Assembly (NCBI RefSeq): GCF_002506515.1
Contig: NZ_DAXS01000031.1
Span: 1-10,145 of the forward strand
Length of the DNA: 10,145 bases
Direction of reading: 5' to 3'
Source: Caldivirga sp. UBA161
Lineage (GTDB): Archaea > Thermoproteota > Thermoprotei > Thermoproteales > Thermocladiaceae
The notes under the pieces were generated by a model. It saw only the letters and a program-made list of their open reading frames with translations, searched no databases and was not told the origin of the DNA. Positions within the stretch are counted from its first letter, which is position 1. Every line of letters begins with the position of its first letter. Shown in pieces: positions 5,763-10,145 of this stretch. Position numbers and translations under genes: made by a program.

Positions 5763-6903
5763 AACCACCACTCAGCATTAACCTAACGTCACTTAGGCTT
5801 AACTCCCTTAACTCACCCCACCCAACACACTCACCCTTAACCCACTCATCAACGTACTTAGCCGTGAAGTCATCATCCCTAAGGTGGGGGTAGGATGAGT
5901 AAACCCTATTAATCTCATCAAGCTGCCCTGGGGATAAGTCCTCTTCAGGGTTAAGGGTCCACCTACCGGCTAGTATGCGGCTACGCCTTAAAACCTCATT
6001 AATACCCGGTATCACTCCCCTGAAGTCATTAGCTGCATCAAACACTGCACCGTTTACATCAGTGACTTGGGCGTTTAGGGTCAGTAGCTCTGGTGGTATA
6101 TGCTCTGATCCAGCCACTGATTTAACAAGCCTAAATATCTCCATGGATCTCTTAGTCCAGAAGGACCAGTGGCCAAGTAAACCACCCACGATCCTAACCT
6201 CATTAACGCCACCGCGCCTATCCATGAACCTGAACCTGGTTAATAGGTCAATGATTATGTTATCATCATTGCCAGTATATAATGCAACCTCCCCAATCCT
6301 TCCAGCATCAGCCACAGCCCTGGCAACATCAATTGTTGCATACCTGTTGAATGGAGCCACCTTAATTGCAACCATGTTCTCAACCTCCTCAATGAGCCTC
6401 CTCCAGAAGCCATAACCAAGCCTAACCCCACCCACTGCCGGTTGAAGGTAGAAGCCGAAGACTGGTATCTCCTTGGCAATCGCCTTCACATGCTCAATAA
6501 CCTTATCCTGAGCCTCCCCGGCTAGGCTATGTAGGCTAACTAGGCCTGCATGGTAACCAAGCCCATAAGCCAACTTAGCCTCCCTAACAGCCTGCTGAGT
6601 ACCTCCAACAATACCCGCGACCTTAATAACCTTACCAACCCTCCCACTGCACTGGTCCACGGTCTCTGCTGTGATTTTAAGGAGGGGCTCATACATGCCG
6701 TTCTCATGAACCTTAAATTGAGTAGTATGAACACCAATAGCCACACCTCCAGCTCCAGAGGCTAGGTAGTATATTGTTAATGCCCTCTGCCTAGCTTCAT
6801 CAATCCTCCTATCCTCAGTTAAGGCGAGGGGATGCGCAACTATAGCTACACCACTCCTAATCATGTCATAAATATCCCTTGGTGGTTCAGGGAATGCACC
6901 CAT
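5752..6903 (-). CDS. Dihydrodipicolinate synthase / N-acetylneuraminate lyase superfamily protein
   Basis: A 383-residue class I aldolase-type TIM barrel of the DapA/NanA superfamily, longer than the usual roughly 290-300 residues. Barrel residues can be placed. 'VAHPLALTEDRRIDEARQRA' (22-41) is the start typical of the family. 'GAGGVAIGVHTTQF' (50-63) replaces the usual glycine-threonine-rich GTTGE loop. Y152 in 'FGFYLQP' matches the catalytic tyrosine of the YNxP strand, and K181 in 'AIKVAPFNRY' is the Schiff-base lysine of the IK.A motif. An extra C-terminal part of about 80 residues after 'LAGRWTLNPEEDLSPGQ' is helical and not part of the core barrel. A DapA role in lysine synthesis is doubtful given this divergence; a retro-aldol or hydratase reaction on a keto acid or sugar acid is more likely. 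The ATG at 6903 has a TATA box 27 bases upstream. It is the first gene of a two-gene operon whose second gene, the ceramidase-like hydrolase, overlaps its end. Confidence 0.85.
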   Translation of the reverse strand: MGAFPEPPRDIYDMIRSGVAIVAHPLALTEDRRIDEARQRALTIYYLASGAGGVAIGVHTTQFKVHENGMYEPLLKITAETVDQCSGRVGKVIKVAGIVGGTQQAVREAKLAYGLGYHAGLVSLHSLAGEAQDKVIEHVKAIAKEIPVFGFYLQPAVGGVRLGYGFWRRLIEEVENMVAIKVAPFNRYATIDVARAVADAGRIGEVALYTGNDDNIIIDLLTRFRFMDRRGGVNEVRIVGGLLGHWSFWTKRSMEIFRLVKSVAGSEHIPPELLTLNAQVTDVNGAVFDAANDFRGVIPGINEVLRRSRILAGRWTLNPEEDLSPGQLDEINRVYSSYPHLRDDDFTAKYVDEWVKGECVGWGELRELSLSDVRLMLSGGYGH

Positions 6904-6925
6904 ACTTTACCTTATGGCTAAGGGG

Positions 6926-6933
6926 ATTTAAAT
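6926..6933 (-). promoter_or_regulatory. TATA box of the aldolase-hydrolase operon
   Basis: ATTTAAAT, a perfect palindrome, is centred 27 bases before the ATG at 6903. It would give a leaderless transcript for the operon of the DapA-like and ceramidase-like genes. Confidence 0.65.
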
Positions 6934-6980
6934 GCTAGCGCACTAGTGGATGCAGTAAGGATGCGCACCTTAAGGAAAGC

Positions 6981-6988
6981 TAAATAAA
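6981..6988 (+). promoter_or_regulatory. TATA box of the Sec61 beta gene
   Basis: TAAATAAA is centred about 27 bases before the ATG at 7012. It is oriented away from the aldolase promoter, making another divergent pair. A second AT-rich stretch at 6993-6998 is too close to the ATG to be the main box. Confidence 0.5.
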
Positions 6989-7011
6989 CCAGGTTTAAGT
7001 AACTGAATTTA

Positions 7012-7191
7012 ATGTCAACTAGGCGTAGGAGGAGGAATAGTGGTATGCAGCCCCTAATGAGCGCTGGCCTACTGATGTTTAGGGATGTTAAGGAGGTTGA
7101 GAGGATTAAGATACCGCCAACGGTAACAATAATGATTGGGTTAGCTGTACCAATAATAGTAATACTACTTTACCTGCTTATACCCGTTTAG
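7012..7191 (+). CDS. Preprotein translocase subunit Sec61 beta (SecG-like)
   Basis: A 59-residue tail-anchored membrane protein, the small beta subunit of the archaeal SecYE-Sec61 beta translocon. It starts with an arginine-rich cytosolic segment, 'MSTRRRRRNSG'. The conserved 'QPLMSAGLLMFRD' (13-25) matches the archaeal Sec61 beta motif that precedes the charged linker 'VKEVERIKIPP' (26-36). A single hydrophobic segment of about 20 residues (38-57) follows, with only two residues after it, as expected for a C-terminally anchored protein. Length agrees with the family (about 50-60). The ATG lies 27 bases from a TATA box, so the mRNA is probably leaderless. It stands between the divergent aldolase operon and the downstream three-gene operon, which has its own promoter, so it seems monocistronic. 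Easily missed by gene callers because of its size. Confident. Confidence 0.9.
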   Translation: MSTRRRRRNSGMQPLMSAGLLMFRDVKEVERIKIPPTVTIMIGLAVPIIVILLYLLIPV

Positions 7192-7224
7192 CCTAAAGGC
7201 ATTAATAAGGCTAAAGGTGTATGG

Positions 7225-7231
7225 TTTAAAA
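7225..7231 (+). promoter_or_regulatory. TATA box of the small protein-PUA-RIO2 operon
   Basis: TTTAAAA is centred 26 bases before the GTG at 7254. It supports a leaderless message starting on a GTG codon. No other box precedes the next two genes, so this promoter probably serves all three. Confidence 0.6.
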
Positions 7232-7253
7232 GCCGCTTAATTCAACTTATAGC

Positions 7254-7499
7254 GTGGAGTGTGGTAAGGCTAGGATTGAGGGGTTGCTTAAGGAGGCTAA
7301 CGTTGAGTATAATGAACCTATTGAAACCTACAGGACCATGATTGAGGAGAATTGCTTCGCGCAGGCTAAGGTGTTTAAGTTTAGGGATAAGTACTTAGTC
7401 TACATGATTAATGAAGAGCAAGCGTGCATTGAAGTTACTGATAGCCTAGAGGAGGCTAGAAATGTGGCTAAAGGCTTCACTGACTCAATATGCACGTAG
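7254..7499 (+). CDS. Small conserved-looking protein of unknown function
   Basis: An 81-residue protein I do not recognise. It is predicted to mix an N-terminal helix (4-16), a strand-rich middle ('QAKVFKFRDKYLVYMIN', about 37-53, then 'ACIEVTD') and a C-terminal helix (64-75). That pattern suits a small alpha/beta fold. It is acidic and soluble, with no signal peptide or membrane segment. Four cysteines (C3, C34, C58, C80) are spread through it, and two lie close to the ends, which might allow disulfides or metal binding. It begins with GTG, 26 bases from a TATA box, so it is likely to be translated from a leaderless mRNA. Its stop is 11 bases before the ATG of the PUA protein, so it is the first gene of an operon with PUA and RIO2 genes, hinting at a role near the ribosome. 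That link is inference from position only. Confidence 0.7.
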   Translation: MECGKARIEGLLKEANVEYNEPIETYRTMIEENCFAQAKVFKFRDKYLVYMINEEQACIEVTDSLEEARNVAKGFTDSICT

Positions 7500-7507
7500 G
7501 GGGAGGG
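7499..7507 (+). promoter_or_regulatory. Shine-Dalgarno site that sets the PUA start
   Basis: GGGGGAGGG ends three bases before the ATG at 7511, and its GGAGG core lies 4 bases from that ATG. It begins at the last base of the upstream stop codon. It supports ATG 7511 over the in-frame ATG at 7490, which would overlap the upstream gene and place this tract inside the coding sequence. Confidence 0.6.
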
Positions 7508-7510
7508 ATT

Positions 7511-8035
7511 ATGGCTATTAATAGGCATATGCTCAGTAAGAAGGATATTAAGAAACTCATGAATGAAGTCCCATGGTTAAGTGAAGTTTATGGATCCATT
7601 GATGAGGCTGAGGTGATTAAGATTAGCGATGAGTTGGAGGTCTACAGAATCATGAATGACATCGCCTTTGTTAAGGCTGTGGTGAATGTAAATAACACTG
7701 GCATGAACCTAATATACCCAACATTACTAGCCGCCAATAAGTATCCAACGCTTGTGAAGTATTACCCAGTGGTTAAGGTTGATGAGGGTGCTGTGAAGCC
7801 AATAGCCACTGGGGCTGATGTAATGAGGCCTGGTATAAGGGAGTTCACAGGTTCATTTAAATCCGGCGACATAGTCCTCGTTAAGAGCCCGGGGGAGAGA
7901 ATCATAGCTGTGGCTGTTAGCTTATACAGCAGTGATGAGGTGGCTAACATGAGTAGGGGTAAGGTACTTAAGAATATTCACCACGTTGATGATGGAGTTT
8001 GGAGGTTAATAAGTGAAGCGCATGAGCATAAGTAA
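7511..8035 (+). CDS. PUA-domain RNA-binding protein (Tma20/MCTS1-like)
   Basis: A 174-residue protein with the two-part layout of archaeal relatives of eukaryotic MCT-1/Tma20. An N-terminal alpha/beta domain (about 1-80; 'HMLSKKDIKKLMNEVP' as first helix) is followed by a PUA domain (about 84-165). The PUA marks are 'YYPVVKVDEGAVKPIATGAD' at its start, 'VMRPGIREF' as the conserved RPGI turn, 'SGDIVLVKSPGERIIAVAV' as the core strands, and 'GKVLKNIHHVDDGVW' as the closing strand. In eukaryotes the relatives bind the small ribosomal subunit and act in initiation or recycling; the archaeal role is less clear. ATG 7511 is chosen for its Shine-Dalgarno site; ATG 7490 would add seven residues. It is the middle gene of an operon, and its last 23 bases overlap the RIO2 gene, so the two are likely coupled in translation. 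Confidence 0.85.
   Translation: MAINRHMLSKKDIKKLMNEVPWLSEVYGSIDEAEVIKISDELEVYRIMNDIAFVKAVVNVNNTGMNLIYPTLLAANKYPTLVKYYPVVKVDEGAVKPIATGADVMRPGIREFTGSFKSGDIVLVKSPGERIIAVAVSLYSSDEVANMSRGKVLKNIHHVDDGVWRLISEAHEHK
8001..8006 (+). promoter_or_regulatory. Shine-Dalgarno site of RIO2 inside the PUA gene
   Basis: GGAGGT lies within the last codons of the PUA gene, 6 bases before the GTG at 8013. The alternative ATG at 8022 would be 15 bases away, too far for a good site, so GTG 8013 is preferred. Confidence 0.55.
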
Positions 8036-8972
8036 CGTAGTAGCCTCCTATAATGAGTTAAGTAAATTTGACTTAAGGGTTCTTAGGGTAATTGAGGTTC
8101 TCCACAGGAATCATGAGTATGTTCCAGTTAAGAGGATTGTTAACTACATGGGTTTAAGTGAGGAGGTTATTAATAAGTCCATTTCAAAGATGAATAAGCT
8201 TAAGCTACTGGTTAGGAGGGGACCTGATAGCGTTAGGTTAACCTTCCCAGCCTACGACATACTATCAATACACACCATGGTTAAGAGAGGTGTTATAAGC
8301 GCCATAGCTCCAACACCCCTCGGCATCGGTAAGGAATCAGACGTGTATGCCGCTGATTCGCCAAGCGGGGAAAAGTATGCCTTGAAGTTTCATAGGATTG
8401 GTAGGGTTAGCTTCAGGAATACTAGGAAGTATAGGGTTTGGATTGGGGAGAGGAGGCATGTTACTTGGCTTTACGAGGCTAAGATATCAGCCCACATGGA
8501 GTACCTGGCATTAACCGAGGCCTATAAGGCTAAGGTGCCTGTACCAAGGCCTAGGGCTGTGACAAGGCACCTGGTAGCCATGGAGTACATTAATGGCGTC
8601 GAATTGTTTAGGATTAAGTTAAGTAACCCAGAGGATGTTCTTGAGCAGATTATTTTAGCCATTGAAGACCTCCTTAAAATAAACATTATTCACGGCGACT
8701 TAAATGAATACAATATCCTAGTTAACCCAAGTAATGAGAGAATAACCATAATAGATTGGCCCCAGTGGATGTACGCTAACGTTAAGGGATCTAGGGTAAT
8801 CCTCATGAGGGACCTCAACATCATATTAAGGTACTTTAAATCAAACTACAGATTAAATATAAGTATTGATGCAGTAATGAGTAGGCTAACCCCCTTAATG
8901 CCAAGTATTGAACTACCACCTGAGAAGGCCTACTCCAAGTTAATTAAAAGAGTAACCTCCCTGGTTAAATGA
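8013..8972 (+). CDS. rio2: RIO2-type atypical serine/threonine protein kinase
   Basis: A 319-residue RIO2 kinase/ATPase, which in eukaryotes acts in final maturation of the small ribosomal subunit. It has the diagnostic N-terminal winged helix (about 15-78) followed by a RIO kinase domain. The P-loop 'GIGKESDVY' is at 104-112, and the catalytic lysine K125 is in 'YALKFHRIGRVSFR'. The 'HVTWLYEAKISAHMEYLAL' helix characteristic of Rio2 is at about 149-167, and the hinge 'AMEYINGVEL' at 189-198. The catalytic loop 'HGDLNEYNILV' (227-237) has D229 and N234, and the metal loop 'IIDWPQW' has D248. All residues needed for ATP binding and phosphoryl transfer are present. It lacks the activation loop and the canonical substrate-binding subdomains, as RIO kinases do. 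It overlaps the PUA gene by 23 bases and ends the operon. The stop codon at 8970-8972 is followed at once by foreign-looking sequence that stays open in the same frame for 94 codons, so its native 3' end may have been altered. Confidence 0.93.
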   Translation: MKRMSISNVVASYNELSKFDLRVLRVIEVLHRNHEYVPVKRIVNYMGLSEEVINKSISKMNKLKLLVRRGPDSVRLTFPAYDILSIHTMVKRGVISAIAPTPLGIGKESDVYAADSPSGEKYALKFHRIGRVSFRNTRKYRVWIGERRHVTWLYEAKISAHMEYLALTEAYKAKVPVPRPRAVTRHLVAMEYINGVELFRIKLSNPEDVLEQIILAIEDLLKINIIHGDLNEYNILVNPSNERITIIDWPQWMYANVKGSRVILMRDLNIILRYFKSNYRLNISIDAVMSRLTPLMPSIELPPEKAYSKLIKRVTSLVK

Positions 8973-9240
8973 CTGAAGCAGGCCAACATAAGTATTACGG
9001 GCGCGACGCTGGCCGCGGGCTCAAGCACACTGGTCATTGGGACGCTGGGCCCGGGCAGTAATTACACGGCCACTCTATACATACTACCGATGGGCAGTGG
9101 CCCCGTGTCAATTACAGTGACCTACATGGGCACTCTGAACCCACAGCAATTGAGTGCCGTGGCCTTCAGCTTCACCGTGACGAGGCCCATGAACACCACA
9201 ATAACCTTCCAAATACAGTACATGGACCAATTCGGGCAGC
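8973..9240 (+). pseudogene. Remnant of an extracellular beta-rich protein associated with ABC exporters
   Basis: The frame directly after the RIO2 stop codon has no usable start but reads as protein for 94 codons, to a TGA at 9255-9257; the likely breakpoint is near 9240. It contains 'TGATLAAGSSTLVIGTLGPG' and then 'SNYTATLYILPMGSGPVSI', a beta-sandwich style with N-x-T/S sites. This resembles the C-terminal part of the large secreted, NPCBM/CARDB-like proteins often encoded beside MacB-type ABC exporters in Thermoproteales. The assignment rests on pattern memory. Base composition is unlike its neighbours: 43 of the 60 bases at 9001-9060 are G or C. The signal peptide, most of the extracellular part and the expected C-terminal anchor are all missing. 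The piece is joined out of frame to the permease remnant that follows. I regard it as a dead fragment. Confidence 0.6.
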
Positions 9241-9974
9241 AACATAGTTGGTTATGACATAGCCTTCACAAGCACTGGGCAGGTAATGGTGATAACCACG
9301 CTAGGAGGCTCAGAGCTCACGTATACGGTTGGGGCCATAATGCAGCAAAGCGGTATTGGAGTCATTGGCCTAAACCCAAACAACGCCATATTCATTGATG
9401 AGAACACGTTCCTCTCCCAATTCGATCCCTCGGGCATCGTTGACGGCGTAATCATTTACGTGGATTCACTGAAGAACATTAATTACGTAACCAATGAATT
9501 GAAGGCGCTATTCCCAATGGACCAGGTGTTGAACCTATCAACACTGATCTCGAGCATTAACCAATTCTTCACGGTGCTTGAGCTCTTCCTAGCCTTCATA
9601 GCTGGCATAAGCTTCATAATAATTGGCATATGGATGTTCAACGCAATGATGATAAACATGCTGCAGAGGACTAGGGAGTTCGGCATAATGAGGGCTGTGG
9701 GCTTCAGCGGTAGGTCAATACCACTCCTCCTCATTATTGAGGCAGCCATAATAGCAATTATTGATTCCGTCATAGGCACGGCACTATTAGTGGCCATTAC
9801 CAGCGCCTTCCCAAGCCCATCATCATTCATGGATGCGGCATTCAGAGGACTTGGCGGGATGGCTAGGCTGCCCCATCCATCATGCCGCCCATAGCCATAA
9901 ACATAATAGCAGCCTTAATACCCGCGATAAGGGCCATGAGGATTCCACCGGCGCAGGCATTGCGTTATGAATAG
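9241..9974 (+). pseudogene. Broken FtsX/MacB-type ABC transporter permease
   Basis: The second half of an ABC exporter permease. From 9241 the frame reads 'NIVGYDIAFTSTGQVMVITT', the end of a MacB-type extracellular core, followed by 'NPNNAIFIDENTFLSQF' and 'GVIIYVDSLKNINYV', all typical of that domain. An FtsX domain follows with one membrane segment (about 9580-9650), the cytosolic 'RTREFGIMRAVGFSGRSI' signature, and a second segment ('IIEAAIIAIIDSVIGTALLV'). This frame then drifts to a stop at 9892-9894. The true ending appears in another frame at about 9891-9974: 'INIIAALIPAIRAMRIPP' then 'AQALRYE', the classic FtsX C-terminus. The N-terminal membrane segment, the first half of the core domain and part of the last membrane segment are missing. 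There is no ATPase gene. The frame also contains an ATG at 9286, giving a 202-residue open frame, but this is internal to the domain. A pseudogene is the best reading. Confidence 0.8.
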
Positions 9975-10145
9975 GTCGGCGGTCCGCGGCATTGCCTAAA
10001 ATTCAAATCCTATCACCATTAATTAGGCCCCTCAACTCCGCCTCGAAGTCGTACAAACCCTCCCCACTACTCTTAGGCTCCAGGTTAAATAGCGCATACC
10101 AGCTACTTACCCAGGGTAAGTATATTTAACCTAACACCATTAATG
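9975..10145. other. Right-edge region with a possible broken minus-strand gene
   Basis: No intact gene is visible. On the minus strand a frame is open from 10125 to a TGA at 10003-10005 and reads like protein, including 'ALFNLEPKSSGEGLYDF' and 'EAELRGLINGDRI', but it has no plausible start codon. A TATA-like TTAAATATA (10121-10129, minus) lies about 27 bases before an ATG at 10097. That ATG is in a different frame, which stops after 21 codons. A single frameshift just after the ATG could therefore have broken a small leaderless gene. The evidence is weak and chance is possible. The window ends on an ATG at 10143, which is too close to the nearest AT-rich box to be a typical leaderless start. 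Confidence 0.3.

Noticed and set aside
5975..6415. 146-codon plus-strand open frame
   Set aside because: It lies entirely antisense to the DapA-like aldolase. Its serine- and leucine-rich composition is what the reverse complement of that gene would give.
6961..6987. Tiny frame from ATG 6961 before Sec61 beta
   Set aside because: Only eight codons, with no ribosome site, and it overlaps the predicted TATA box of Sec61 beta.
7985..8035. Possible C/D-box guide RNA (TGATGA at the end of the PUA gene)
   Set aside because: A C-box-like TGATGA is present, but I found no matching D box (CTGA) or internal C'/D' pair at the right distance, and the bases are explained by coding sequence.
9483..9830. 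115-codon minus-strand open frame
   Set aside because: It is the reverse of the FtsX membrane segments, and its methionine- and isoleucine-rich sequence reflects that; no promoter is seen.
9286..9894. Intact 202-residue permease gene starting at ATG 9286
   Set aside because: The ATG lies inside the MacB-type core domain, homologous sequence continues upstream to 9241, and the true C-terminus is in a different frame. It is a fragment, not a gene.
9979..9987. GCGG-T-CCGC palindrome after the permease remnant
   Set aside because: A one-base loop cannot form a normal hairpin, and short GC palindromes are expected in this G+C-rich stretch.
10143..10145. ATG at the extreme right edge as the start of another gene
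   Set aside because: The nearest AT-rich box is centred only about 18 bases away, shorter than the 24-28 seen elsewhere, and no downstream sequence is available.

Overview
The window looks like chromosomal core DNA from a hyperthermophilic crenarchaeon of the Thermoproteaceae (Caldivirga/Vulcanisaeta-like). The evidence is archaeal-type proteins (uL30 of archaeal length, Brix, RIO2, Sec61 beta, NusA-like KH and PUA proteins), TATA boxes about 25-28 bases before many first codons (leaderless mRNAs), frequent GTG starts, and heavy use of TTA, AGG and GGT codons. The genus is an inference; no rRNA is present to confirm it.

Left part (1-2450). Two minus-strand genes lie side by side: a SRPBCC/START-fold protein and a winged-helix regulator with a C-terminal cysteine cluster. 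Divergent from the regulator is ribosomal protein L30 (plus). It runs tail to tail into a Brix-domain ribosome-biogenesis gene (minus), and the two stop codons share bases in a CTAA tetranucleotide.

Middle part (2451-6903). A promoter region shared head to head with Brix drives an APC-family permease (plus). A zinc-cluster/KH NusA-like gene follows, and its own TATA box sets its start at 3890. Converging on it is a two-gene minus-strand operon: a long DapA-superfamily aldolase, then a neutral-ceramidase-fold hydrolase that overlaps it. This is the most likely metabolic novelty, because archaea are not known to make sphingolipids.

Right part (6904-8972). A 59-residue Sec61 beta gene is followed by an operon of an unrecognised 81-residue protein, a PUA-domain RNA-binding protein and the RIO2 kinase. 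The first gene of this operon has a TATA box and is leaderless. The next two have no promoter of their own and use Shine-Dalgarno sites. Most plus-strand genes here serve ribosome assembly, translation or protein export.

Far right (8973-10145). Immediately after the RIO2 stop codon the base composition jumps to G+C-rich. A decayed composite follows: a piece of an extracellular beta-rich protein of the kind encoded beside MacB/FtsX-type ABC exporters, joined out of frame to the second half of an FtsX/MacB permease, whose last 28 residues are in yet another frame. No ATPase remains. The last 170 bases hold a possible minus-strand fragment with a TATA-like box. I see no CRISPR array, tRNA, rRNA, transposase or intact mobile element.
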